Assembly (NCBI GenBank): GCA_016703965.1
Contig: JADJBB010000021.1
Location: 1,426,001 to 1,490,000 of the forward strand
Origin: Acidobacteriota bacterium
Lineage (GTDB): Bacteria > Acidobacteriota > Blastocatellia > Pyrinomonadales > Pyrinomonadaceae
Direction: 5' to 3'
Length of the DNA stretch: 64,000 nt
The notes under the pieces are model-generated. The model was not told where the DNA came from. It did not search any database and was given only the letters and a program-made list of their open reading frames with translations. Position 1 is the stretch's first letter, and each line of letters opens with the position of its first letter. The translations under genes were made by a program, and so were the position numbers. Below are positions 42,501 through 50,729 of this stretch, piece after piece.

Positions 42501-45500
42501 CTTTGGTCTCGACGGAACGATATCTATTATCAACTCGGCCATTTTGTCTAATAGTACGCAGGGTTTCTCCGGCAGCTCGAGCGGCGGGGTAGCCGTGCGC
42601 GGCGGATCGCTTTCCGTTGTGAGTTCAACGATAAGCGGCAACTCAACCCCAAACAATAATCGAAATGGCGGCGGGATCAGAGCGGACAACGGCGCGGCCC
42701 TCACCATCTTGAACAGTACTATTACTAACAACTCTGCGGGAGGAGCAAACAGCTCGAGCGGTGTCTTTGTCGACTCACAAACGCCAGCGGCCACGGCAAC
42801 GATCCGCAACAGCATCATCGCAGGTAATCAAAACAACACATCACTACCTGACGTTGCAGGCGGCGGAGCGATCACTTCCAATGGTTTCAATCTTATTGGT
42901 AATCGCGGCAGTGTGACTTTTAGTGGAACTGGTGACCAAAGTGGTACGGGAGCCTCGGTGCTCACCCCCCTCCTCGGCCCGCTCGCAAACAACGGCGGCC
43001 CGACGCAGACTCATGCCTTGCTCGCGGGCAGCCCCGCAATCGATAAAGGGAGTAACGCAAGTTCAGGTGTGACGACGGATCAGCGTGGACTGACGCGTCC
43101 CCGTGATCTGGTCGCAGTTCCAAACGGAGCAAGCCCGGACGGCAGTGATATTGGAGCTTACGAGGAACAAAGCGAACCCGCACCGTCTGCGATCGTTGTG
43201 GATGGAACTAATGGCGACGACACACTTGTGATCAATGCGACAGGACCGAACACCGGCAGCTATTCACTCAATGGCGGCTCTCTGGTGCCAATGGCGGGCG
43301 TCACGCAGCTTACCCTTAATGGTCTTGGAGGGAATGATACGTTTACCATTAACAATCAGGCGGGCGGCCTGTTTGCTCCATCGGGCGGTATTGATTTCAA
43401 CGGCGGCGGGCAATCCGGCGATAACATGAATCTGCTCGGCGGCGGCGGACCGGGCTTTAACGAGACATATTTCGTCGGCACGACCACACCTCCGATCGGT
43501 GGTGGAGCCGGCAACAACGGCGACGGGTTGGTCCGGTTTACGGGCGCGAATCCGGTCGATATTAGGTTTACAGGACTTGCTCCAATCGTTGACACTGTGG
43601 CTGTCAATAATTTCACCGTGAACGCGACCGACGCTGCAAACACGATCGCGGTCACGAATGCATCCGCGTCGCCGCGTTTGCGGGTTGCGGTCGATGCCTT
43701 TGAACCGATCGATTTCGATAACAAGACGAAGGTCTTTATCAATGGCGGAGACGGCACTGCGGGCGGTGATCTTGTAGACACGATTACCGTGAACTACACA
43801 AATACGCCGGCGGCGTTGTCTGGCTTAACCTTTAATGGTAACGAGGATAATGACGTCGTCACTGCGCTTGCAAGATCAGGGTCGTATATCTTGGCCCTCA
43901 ATGGGCAGGAAGGAAACGATCAGATCAATGCCGCGGCGACGGTCGCGGGACTTGGTTCGATCGAGATAAATGGAAACGACGGCGACGACGCATTGGTTGG
44001 TGGTGGAGGCAATGATACCTTCGACGGCGGGGCCGGAAACGACACATTTATCGGGAATGGCGGTGCCGACAATATTGGAGCCGGTGCCGGAACTTCTCTG
44101 GATGACCGGATACTGATGCCCGGCACGGCGGCTGGAGACACTATCACGCTCGCAGTCGACGGTTCAGGCTTCCTGCTCGCGACTATCAATGGCGTCACGA
44201 CTACATATCGGAATTTCATCGGCGGTTCGATGGCTACCTCCGGCATCGAAGCGGTTGATATTACGGGTGGAGCGGCTGACGACACGATAAACGTCACACC
44301 GCAGTCGAACATTGCCATCAACATTGATGGCGGCAGCCCCGTGTTGCCAACACAACCGGGCGACACACTGACCGTAAATCTAGCCGGAGTAACCGGGCAA
44401 TCGTTTACACCAAGTTCTCCCGGTGCGGGTGTAGTGACATTCACCAACCGCTCTACGGTGACCTATACAAGCATCGAAACCTCACCTTTCGTTGTGCCCA
44501 CTACATTTACGGTGACCACTCTTAACGATTCAGGCCCTGGCAGCCTGCGGCAGGCGATCCTCAACGCCAACGCCAACAGCCCCGCCGCCGATACGATCAA
44601 TTTCAACGCGGGATTAACTGGCACGATCACGCTGACGAGCGATCAACTTTCGATAACGGACAGCGTAACGATAAACGGACCGGGGCTCAGTGTTATTTCA
44701 GTCTCCGGCAGCAATGCCAGACGTGTTTTTGAGACAGATGGCGGTACCTCGGTGTCGATAAGCGGTCTGACAATAACAAACGGGTCAGTAAACGGCGACG
44801 GGGGCGGAATCCGGGCTTTCGGCACACTGAATCTATCGAATTGTGCGGTCACTAACAATACTGCGACCGGTTTCAGCGGCGGGATCGATACCAGTGTGTC
44901 GCTATCGGTGACCAATTGCACAATCTCCGGAAATACAGCCGCGAACGGCGGCGGTATTGCGAGCGCGGGTACCGTGAATGTTATTGGAAGTACGATCACG
45001 GGAAATACGGCGACCTTTTCGGGCGGCGGCGTAAATTTTCAGCAGGGAAACAGCACGATTACCAACTCCACCATCAGCGGCAACACGGCGAATAGTCTTA
45101 ATCTTGCAGGAGCGGGTGTATATTTTCAGGGCGACGGCAACAGCCGTACGCTTCAAATTTCCAATTCTACGATTGCCAACAACATATCGGGTACGGCAAG
45201 CACGGGAGGCGGAGTTTTTGTTGGTTCGGGAACTCCTGGGGCTCCAGCAACCATATTGCTCCGAAATAGTATTATTGCGGGCAACAGCTCTCCCAATCTA
45301 CGAACGTTCGTGGAAGGAGGTGGAACCGCGACGATAACCTCGCAGGGTTTCAACCTGACTAACGACCCGACGAATGCATTTCTCAACCAGTCAACCGACC
45401 AGTTCAATACCAATCCGCTCCTCGGCCCGCTCGCAAACAACGGCGGCCCGACGCAGACTCATGCGCTGCTCGCGGGCAGTCCGGCGATCGATAAGGGAAG

Positions 45501-47052
45501 CAATTCAGGTTCCGGAGTGACAACCGATCAGCGAGGGCTGACTCGTCCACGTGATCTGGTTGCAATTGGAAACGCAGTCGGCGGCGACGGTTCGGACATC
45601 GGAGCGTACGAAGAGCAGAATGAACCGTCGGCAACGCCGACACCTACACCGACGCCGACGCCGACGCCGACGCCGTCGATCACACCGACGCCAACACCTG
45701 CTCCGACGAATGTCGTTGTGACGAACACGAATGACAGCGGCCCAGGCAGTTTGCGGCAGGCGATCGCTGATGTGGCTTCGGGCGGGACGATCGCGTTTTC
45801 GTCCTTGTTCAGCGGGCCGGAACAGATAAATGAGCCCGATGCCCCGCAAACGATCACGCTAACGAGCGGAACATTGGTAATCAATAAAGCTGTAACGATC
45901 AGTGGGACGGGGGCGAATCTCTTGACCGTTTCCGGAAACAATGCGACTAGGGTGTTCACCATCACTTCGGGACCGGGCGTTGTGAATATCAGTGGCATGA
46001 CGATCACGGGCGGTAATGCGATCGGCGGAAATCCGGCTGGTTTTGGCGGCGGAATTAATAGCGAGCGCGAACTCAATTTAACGGACGTGCATTTTACCAA
46101 TAATCGAGCCGGGCTTGGCGGAGGGGCGGTTTTTCTGTTCAGCAGGAATGGTGTGTTTAGCGGTTGTACGTTCAGCAACAACACGGCCGATTCTCAGGCG
46201 GGTGCGATAAATTACGAAGCTAACTCCGGAACAACCCTGCGGATCATTAATAGCACGTTCAGTGGCAACAACGGCGGTGGTTTCGGCGGAGCTATTCTCA
46301 ATCAGGGATCGGGTACGAACAGCATTGTCGAGATCACGAACAGTACGATCGCCAACAATACGGCAACAAATCTCGGCGGTGGGATTCTGACATCCGCGCC
46401 GACGGGAAATACATCCACCACGAGGCTTCGCAACACGATACTTGCGAACAACACGCCAACCAACCTCGCGACGGGTTTGTTGGGTGGAACGAATGTCTAT
46501 ACCTCGCAAGGCTACAACCTTTCGAGCGATAGCGGCGGCGGATTTCTGAACGGCATTGCCGATCAGGTAAACACAAATCCACTCCTTGCTCCGCTGCAAA
46601 ACAACGGCGGCACGACGCCGACACATTCGCTACTGGCAGGAAGCCCCGCGATCGACGGTGGTAATAGCTCGGGTTCGTTCAACGACCAACGTGGCCCCGG
46701 ATTCCTGCGTGTCATCGATCTGCTTGGGCCAAACGCTCCGGGCGGTGACGGTGCTGATATCGGAGCCTTCGAACTGCAGACTGAACCACCACCCGCGACG
46801 GTGACGATCAGCGGTGTGGTCCGTCGGCCATCGGGAAGTGCGATCTCGAACACGCGTGTTTTCCTGAATGATGCCCAAGGTAATCGAGTTGCCCTCGCTA
46901 CGACCAGCGGATTCGGGATCTACACATTCTCGAATGTTGCGTCAGGCCAGACTTATTTCCTGACGGTTTCGTCCAAGCGCTACCGGTTCGCCCCGCAGAG
47001 TGTTACGCCAACCGGCAATATTACCGGCCTCGATCTGCTAGGTTTGGAGTAA
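39508..47052 (+). CDS. Giant secreted CSLREA / parallel beta-helix protein
   Basis: 2514 residues, exported, probably surface-attached or an adhesin. ATG 39508 with GAGG upstream is preferred over GTG 39481. Order: signal segment; proprotein-convertase P-domain (residues about 70-230, LTHTFPDDVDIILEGPTG); CSLREA motif CNADCSLREAI (about 245); beta-helix with many TISGN/NNTA strands; PPC-type domain (about 612-709, YTFTGTAGQQIAI); second CSLREA (about 850, CTLREAI); beta-helix; RTX-like Ca-binding GGAGNDTFIGNGGAD (about 1500); two SGPGSLRQAI modules (about 1675 and 2080); Thr-Pro linker; C-terminal carboxypeptidase-regulatory-like domain (about 2430-2514). The repeated SPAIDRG/SPAIDKG blocks are choice-of-anchor type modules. 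Confidence 0.87.
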   Translation: MSRKYTTFSSNKTIRLAVSFLLISGIVVGSSLWRSELVSAFQVSGQDQGQERPDAIIQFGNISTITINDSATPPTIASPYPSQITVSGLTANPTKVTVDLGGLTHTFPDDVDIILEGPTGARSMLMSDAGAGVDVSGLILSFSQTAAAALPDAALITSGTYLPTNHATDSTTDTFPGAGPGALVNAPANLDVFNGLNANGIWKLYVVDDAGTDAGSIGSGWSLNFTVVSTLTVTKTADTNDGVCNADCSLREAIAAATSGDTITFSPLFNSAQTITLGGTELTINKNLTISGPGANLLTVSGGGTSRVFFVNGVTAALSGMTITGGNGAGTTNSGAGGGLLSFAGQVTLTNCNVTSNSASNGGGILASSGPGTSLAVIGSTISNNSSSSGTAGIYASSQTLTVTNSTISGNVASGNASAGGLNSFSSATIVNTAITNNTATGLNNAGGILASGSQPTVRNSIVAANVNNSTVPDVGTFGGSFASSGYNLIGNRGTVTVFIQTGDQAGTEAAVLNPGLGALASNGGPTQTHALLGGSPAIDRGSNSGSPLPTTDQRGAGFARIVDLGIQNASGGDGTDIGAFESATIPSCSVSATPIAVGGTANGTLQIGDCHYTDGSYYDAYTFTGTAGQQIAISMNSGAFNAFLFLVQGNYPGGTTLVQDNDGGGGTNARIPATSGFFSLPVSGTYTILANSFAVGETGAYTLTLSQQVADTTVPTASGTAPPVTTAGATSHTATVVYTDNVAINASTVGIGDIRITGPNGFDVPTDFQNVNPGGNGTPRTANYPFPVPGGWTPAKNGDYNIVMQANQVADTSGNFVAAGTIGTFTVNIPAPQTFVVNSLSDPGDGICNGANCTLREAITAANANTGQADTINFQAGLTGTITLASGEFVITDSVTINGPGASVINVSGNNASRIFTINAGTTVSISALTMSAGNGVAALISGAGGAIFNDGNLNITGAILTGNASVGAGTINTSGTLTLTNSTMFNNSAGFAGGAIFGLDGTISIINSAILSNSTQGFSGSSSGGVAVRGGSLSVVSSTISGNSTPNNNRNGGGIRADNGAALTILNSTITNNSAGGANSSSGVFVDSQTPAATATIRNSIIAGNQNNTSLPDVAGGGAITSNGFNLIGNRGSVTFSGTGDQSGTGASVLTPLLGPLANNGGPTQTHALLAGSPAIDKGSNASSGVTTDQRGLTRPRDLVAVPNGASPDGSDIGAYEEQSEPAPSAIVVDGTNGDDTLVINATGPNTGSYSLNGGSLVPMAGVTQLTLNGLGGNDTFTINNQAGGLFAPSGGIDFNGGGQSGDNMNLLGGGGPGFNETYFVGTTTPPIGGGAGNNGDGLVRFTGANPVDIRFTGLAPIVDTVAVNNFTVNATDAANTIAVTNASASPRLRVAVDAFEPIDFDNKTKVFINGGDGTAGGDLVDTITVNYTNTPAALSGLTFNGNEDNDVVTALARSGSYILALNGQEGNDQINAAATVAGLGSIEINGNDGDDALVGGGGNDTFDGGAGNDTFIGNGGADNIGAGAGTSLDDRILMPGTAAGDTITLAVDGSGFLLATINGVTTTYRNFIGGSMATSGIEAVDITGGAADDTINVTPQSNIAINIDGGSPVLPTQPGDTLTVNLAGVTGQSFTPSSPGAGVVTFTNRSTVTYTSIETSPFVVPTTFTVTTLNDSGPGSLRQAILNANANSPAADTINFNAGLTGTITLTSDQLSITDSVTINGPGLSVISVSGSNARRVFETDGGTSVSISGLTITNGSVNGDGGGIRAFGTLNLSNCAVTNNTATGFSGGIDTSVSLSVTNCTISGNTAANGGGIASAGTVNVIGSTITGNTATFSGGGVNFQQGNSTITNSTISGNTANSLNLAGAGVYFQGDGNSRTLQISNSTIANNISGTASTGGGVFVGSGTPGAPATILLRNSIIAGNSSPNLRTFVEGGGTATITSQGFNLTNDPTNAFLNQSTDQFNTNPLLGPLANNGGPTQTHALLAGSPAIDKGSNSGSGVTTDQRGLTRPRDLVAIGNAVGGDGSDIGAYEEQNEPSATPTPTPTPTPTPTPSITPTPTPAPTNVVVTNTNDSGPGSLRQAIADVASGGTIAFSSLFSGPEQINEPDAPQTITLTSGTLVINKAVTISGTGANLLTVSGNNATRVFTITSGPGVVNISGMTITGGNAIGGNPAGFGGGINSERELNLTDVHFTNNRAGLGGGAVFLFSRNGVFSGCTFSNNTADSQAGAINYEANSGTTLRIINSTFSGNNGGGFGGAILNQGSGTNSIVEITNSTIANNTATNLGGGILTSAPTGNTSTTRLRNTILANNTPTNLATGLLGGTNVYTSQGYNLSSDSGGGFLNGIADQVNTNPLLAPLQNNGGTTPTHSLLAGSPAIDGGNSSGSFNDQRGPGFLRVIDLLGPNAPGGDGADIGAFELQTEPPPATVTISGVVRRPSGSAISNTRVFLNDAQGNRVALATTSGFGIYTFSNVASGQTYFLTVSSKRYRFAPQSVTPTGNITGLDLLGLE
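42970..43016 (+). repeat. 47-base block repeated exactly at 45418-45464
   Basis: Begins CTCCTCGGCCCGCTCG and encodes the PLANNGGPTQTHA module. The copy at 45418-45464 is identical; diverged copies are at about 41050, 46580 and, in the next gene, 48950. Points to recent module duplication or gene conversion. Confidence 0.85.
45634..45708 (+). repeat. CCGACG/ACACCG microsatellite encoding a Thr-Pro linker
   Basis: Six-base units encode alternating Thr-Pro (TPTPTPTPTPTPTPS then TPTPTPAPT). A likely length-variable hinge between the beta-helix modules. Confidence 0.85.
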
Positions 47053-47100
47053 GGCAGGTTGTTGTACAATAGGAATTGATAGCACAAAAAGAAGTACCGC

Positions 47101-48663
47101 ATGCGTCAATTTCTTAACCTAGCTTTGTTCGTGGCAGTCTTGGCGGCGAGCCTGTTTTCGGGTAGAGATGTTATTCACAGCTCCGGAGTCAGTTCACCTG
47201 ATACCCGGAGCTCTTTCGTTTGCGGTGCGGTGCCGATCGGGTTTGGTGATTTCCTTAACGGGGTTCTCGAAAACGGCGATTGTATCGATGCGAACACGGC
47301 TCTTTACGACGGATATACATTCACCGGGATCGCCGGACAGCAGATCGAGATCGTCATGGCTTCGGCAGCCTTTGTGCCGAGTTTGCGGCTCGTGCAGGGC
47401 AGTTATCCGGGCGGTACGGTCGTCGCGACCGGTACTGATCCGGGCAACGGCAGCCGGCGGATCACGGGTTTCGCGATACCAGCAAACGGCGATTATACGA
47501 TCGTTGCCGGTTCAAACGCTCCGGGCGGCCTCGGTGATTACACGTTGAGGTTCGAGCCGACCATCCCTCGGGTCGACCTGCTCCAGCGAACGAGTCCGAA
47601 TCCCACAACTCCTGGAAGTACGGTCGGTTACAGTGTTTTTTTTAACACGGCCGTCACGGGCGTTGATGCGACTGATTTTACTTTAACATCAAGTGGCATT
47701 TCGGGAGCGAGCATTCTAAATGTCTCGGGCAGCGGGACGATCTATACGGTGTCGGTCAACACCGGTGCGGGAATCGGAAATCTGCGGCTTGATGTGATCG
47801 ATAATGATACGATCGTCAACGGCCTTGGAACCAAGCTCGGCGGAACTGGCTTGGGGAATGGAAATTTCACGACCGGCCCGACGTATACGATCGCTGCCTC
47901 GACACCAACGCCATCCCCGACACCTCCTCCGAATACGGTTCTCGTCACAAACACAAACGACAGCGGTGCAGGAAGCTTGCGGCAAGCGATCGACGATGTC
48001 GTATCGGGTGGAAACGTAGGATTCTCGCCGCTTTTTGCTGGTCAGCAGACTATCATTCTGGAGAGTGAACTCCGGATCTTCAAGAATCTTACAATCACCG
48101 GGCCGGGGCCGAATTTGCTGACGGTTTCTGGCAATAACGCCGTCCGGGTCTTCAATATCGGCGGGTCTTCGCCTGGAGTTACGGTCACGATCTCCGGAAT
48201 GAAGATAAGCGACGGCCGGGCCCCGAATAATGATTTTGGTGGCGGTATCGAGAAGAATTTCGGCGACCTAACCATTAGTAACTGCATTGTTTCGGGCAAC
48301 ACGGTTCCCGGCACAAGCTCATTCGGCGGCGGTGGCGGGATCGACAATTTCGATGGCCCGCTGACTATCACCGGCAGCGTGATCTCGGGAAATAGTGCCA
48401 ATGGATATGGCGGCGGCGTATTGAGTGACGGCGGCACGTTGACGATCAATGATTCAACGATCAGTGAAAACTCGACCCGCTTGGGTGGCGGGATCTTTTT
48501 CTCAATGCTGCAGCCAATATCAGCCGTTCGACGATCAGCGGCAACACCGCCGTTTCACAGGGCGGCGGCCTGCTCGTTCAGGACGGGAGCCTTAGCATTT
48601 CAAATTCGACTGTCAGTGGAAATTCAGCGAATAACGCCATCGCGGCCGGCGCCGGATTGCTGA
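47101..48663 (+). CDS. Second CSLREA/beta-helix secreted protein, N-terminal part (gene broken by frameshift)
   Basis: Shorter relative of the giant protein, 48 bp after it. Signal peptide (LNLALFVAVLAASLFSG), PPC-type domain (DGYTFTGIAGQQIEIVM), a beta-sandwich region (DATDFTLTSSGISGASIL), Thr-Pro linker (TPTPSPTPPP), SGAGSLRQAIDD module and beta-helix strands. Near 48500 homology leaves this frame at GGGIFF; after that the 50-60 residues are Arg/Ala-rich nonsense, ending at 48663. Adding one T to the T5 run at 48499-48503 restores GGGIFFLNAAANISRSTISG and joins the frame to the next entry. Real mutation or sequencing error cannot be separated here. Confidence 0.75.
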   Translation: MRQFLNLALFVAVLAASLFSGRDVIHSSGVSSPDTRSSFVCGAVPIGFGDFLNGVLENGDCIDANTALYDGYTFTGIAGQQIEIVMASAAFVPSLRLVQGSYPGGTVVATGTDPGNGSRRITGFAIPANGDYTIVAGSNAPGGLGDYTLRFEPTIPRVDLLQRTSPNPTTPGSTVGYSVFFNTAVTGVDATDFTLTSSGISGASILNVSGSGTIYTVSVNTGAGIGNLRLDVIDNDTIVNGLGTKLGGTGLGNGNFTTGPTYTIAASTPTPSPTPPPNTVLVTNTNDSGAGSLRQAIDDVVSGGNVGFSPLFAGQQTIILESELRIFKNLTITGPGPNLLTVSGNNAVRVFNIGGSSPGVTVTISGMKISDGRAPNNDFGGGIEKNFGDLTISNCIVSGNTVPGTSSFGGGGGIDNFDGPLTITGSVISGNSANGYGGGVLSDGGTLTINDSTISENSTRLGGGIFFSMLQPISAVRRSAATPPFHRAAACSFRTGALAFQIRLSVEIQRITPSRPAPDC

Positions 48664-49415
48664 TCAACGCGGTGGACGGAAACGCCTCGCTTCAGGTAAC
48701 CGGCTGTACGATCGCAAACAATACCGCTCCCGCAAATTCAGGCGGCGGCATCCTGGTTTCCGGCCCGTCTTCAGGAGCATTGACTGCGGCCGCGGCTATC
48801 CGAAGCTCGATCGTGGCGAACAACACCGAACCAAACCTGCGTACTCAAAATACGCCTGCATCGATCACCTCTCAGGGATTTAACCTCACGAATGGAACGG
48901 GCAACGGCTTCCTGACTCAGCCATCCGACAGGCTCAACGCCCAGGCCGGCCTCGCTACGCTCGCAAATTACGGCGGCCCGACGCAGACGCACGCTCTGCT
49001 GCCGGCGAGTCAAGCGATCGATGCCGGGATGAGTTTTGCTTCGGCTACGGATCAGCGGGGATCAGGTTTTCTCAGGCTAGTTGACCTCTCGCCGGCTAAT
49101 GCAACGGGCGGCGACGGCGCGGATATCGGGGCGTTTGAACTTCAGTCCGAGCCTGCTCCGTCAACGGTGAGCATCAGTGGAAGGGTCACGACGCCGACTG
49201 GATTGGGCGTTCGAAACGCCGTCGTCGTACTGACAGATCCGCAAGGCGTCCGGCGAACCGCAACGACGAGTTCGTTCGGCATCTACTCATTCAGTAACGT
49301 CCCGACCGGAGTTCTATACGTAGTCGGCGTCAGCTCAAAGCGCTACCGGTTTGCTCCCCGATCGATAACGCCTACTGCCAATTTGGCGAACATCGATTTT
49401 GTCGGATTAGAGTAG
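48657..49415 (+). CDS. Second CSLREA/beta-helix secreted protein, C-terminal part
   Basis: Continuation of the gene starting at 47101, in the other frame; the true homologous frame begins near 48505. It holds beta-helix strands, SQAIDAG anchor block, and a C-terminal domain (about the last 85 residues, TVSISGRVTTPTGLGVRNAV to NIDFVGLE) that matches the end of the giant protein closely, including SSKRYRFAPRS. With the N-terminal part it would form a 771-residue protein. Translated alone from 48657 it would have no export signal. Confidence 0.7.
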   Translation: MLINAVDGNASLQVTGCTIANNTAPANSGGGILVSGPSSGALTAAAAIRSSIVANNTEPNLRTQNTPASITSQGFNLTNGTGNGFLTQPSDRLNAQAGLATLANYGGPTQTHALLPASQAIDAGMSFASATDQRGSGFLRLVDLSPANATGGDGADIGAFELQSEPAPSTVSISGRVTTPTGLGVRNAVVVLTDPQGVRRTATTSSFGIYSFSNVPTGVLYVVGVSSKRYRFAPRSITPTANLANIDFVGLE

Positions 49416-49831
49416 TCAAACGCAAAAACTTGGGGTGGAATTTTCGTGCAAAAACACATGCGCACGAAGATCGACCTCAAAAAGTGTGAATCGATTCACA
49501 CTTTCTCAAAAACGCCCTGTTTTCCGACACTCCACAAACAAAACCGCCCGATTGGTCAAAGGAATTGGACCTCTACCAACGGCAAAACAGTGAGTTTGGT
49601 CAAAGGACTTTCCGAGATTGGTCGAACGTTTAAATGACCGACTTTTCCAACCAGATCGCATCCGTTCGTGTTTGCCGCGAGTCAATTTTTGAGTCCTCGT
49701 TGAAACGCAGTCACATGCCAAATGCACCGCTTTTTGCAGACGCCGATAGTTGTGCTAATGTTCTAATAAATTTTTCACCGTTCTTCCCGGAATGAATACT
49801 CTCTACTACGGCGACAATCAACTATAGTTAG
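49416..49831. other. Intergenic region, no gene recognised
   Basis: 416 bases. A 63-codon open frame (49446-49637) has no ribosome site or convincing composition. The only structure seen is a repeated TTGGTCAAAGGA-like word (about 49553 and 49596, with TTGGTCGAAC at 49619). Confidence 0.5.
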
Positions 49832-50482
49832 ATGATGCAAGGTCAGGTAAAATCACGGCAACGCGTATCCGATCACGGTGAGGTCTTTACTTCGTCCCGT
49901 GAAGTTGAGGCGATGCTTGATCTTGTTAAGCAGGAGACTGAGCGGATCGATTCGCGGTTTCTTGAGCCCGCTTGTGGTCATGGGAATTTCCTCGCGGCGA
50001 TACTCACGCGAAAGCTGGATGTTGTCGAGGAAAGATATAAGAAGAGTCAGCTTGAGTTCGAAAGATGTTCGGTTCTTGCGGTCGGCAGTATTTACGGCAT
50101 TGATCTACAGCCCGACAACGTTAAGGAAGCGAGAGAAAGATTGCTTGGTATTTTTACAGAGCGATATTCGCGGATTTTCAGATCAGATGTAAAAGCCGAT
50201 TGTATTCGATCAATTCGCTTTATTCTGGAGAAGAATATCGTTGTTGGCGATGCTTTGGAGATGACTATTGCCAAGGGCAGCGATGTTCCGATAGTATTTT
50301 CTGAATGGTCGCTTGTTAATGGCAGTTCTGTTCAACGCCGCGATTTTGCATTCGAACATTTATCTCCTGGAATCCCGATGGATTCGCTTTTCAAAGATAC
50401 GGGGGAAGAGGGATTTATCCCAAAACCGACACGCGAGTTTCCTTTAACCCATTTTTTGAAGATCGCAGATGTTATTGATTGA
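49832..50482 (+). CDS. SAM-dependent DNA methyltransferase-like protein (N-6 DNA methylase family)
   Basis: 216 residues, cytoplasmic. After GEVFTSSREVEAMLDLV come the SAM-binding motif I FLEPACGHGNFLAAIL and the acidic motif II region IYGIDLQPDNVKEARERL, typical of N6-adenine methylases of Eco57I/type I HsdM kind. No NPPY motif is present; instead VFSEWSLVNGSSVQRRDF occurs. Short stand-alone proteins of this kind (about 220 residues) occur next to larger methylases in restriction-like clusters, so I read it as an intact member and not a truncation. It ends 6 bp before a MITE-like element. Confidence 0.7.
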   Translation: MMQGQVKSRQRVSDHGEVFTSSREVEAMLDLVKQETERIDSRFLEPACGHGNFLAAILTRKLDVVEERYKKSQLEFERCSVLAVGSIYGIDLQPDNVKEARERLLGIFTERYSRIFRSDVKADCIRSIRFILEKNIVVGDALEMTIAKGSDVPIVFSEWSLVNGSSVQRRDFAFEHLSPGIPMDSLFKDTGEEGFIPKPTREFPLTHFLKIADVID

Positions 50483-50488
50483 TTCCTA

Positions 50489-50719
50489 GCCCGCGTAGCG
50501 GGCAAAAGCATATAGCCACGGGTGTAAACCCGTGGAATAAATGGCAATGCGGATCAAGCCCGTGTGAACGGGCGACAGACGAATAGCATACGCAGCATTC
50601 GACGCGATCGTAACGGGTTCATTTCGGTGCTCTGTCGCTATCTACGATAGCTCGATAATTTTTGGATGCTTTCCACGGGTTTGCACCCGTGGCTTTATGC
50701 TGATACCCGCTACGCGGGC
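50489..50719. repeat. 231-bp inverted-repeat element between two methylase genes
   Basis: Outer arms GCCCGCGTAGCGGGC (50489-50503) and CCCGCTACGCGGGC (50706-50719); next CCACGGGTGTAAACCCGTGG (50516-50535) and CCACGGGTTTGCACCCGTGG (50673-50692), each palindromic; CGACAGA/TCTGTCG further in. No coding potential. Composite palindromes of this sort are mobilised by RAYT-like transposases in other genomes; none is seen here. Confidence 0.85.
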
Positions 50720-50729
50720 AAAGACAAAA

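Noticed and set aside
40834..46878. Many 60-230 codon open frames opposite the giant beta-helix gene
   Set aside because: They result from the high GC and repeated codons of the real gene and contain no domains.
49550..49630. TTGGTCAAAGGA-like repeated words as an operator array
   Set aside because: Only two good copies and one weak one at irregular distances, with no nearby regulator; chance is not excluded.
49446..49637. 63-codon open frame after the second beta-helix gene
   Set aside because: Starts with a non-standard region, has no ribosome site, and looks like random coding.
49832..50482. Truncated methylase broken by the MITE insertion
   Set aside because: The protein ends naturally before the element, and I recall similar stand-alone proteins of about 220 residues; the next gene has its own complete motif I, so it is not the second half.
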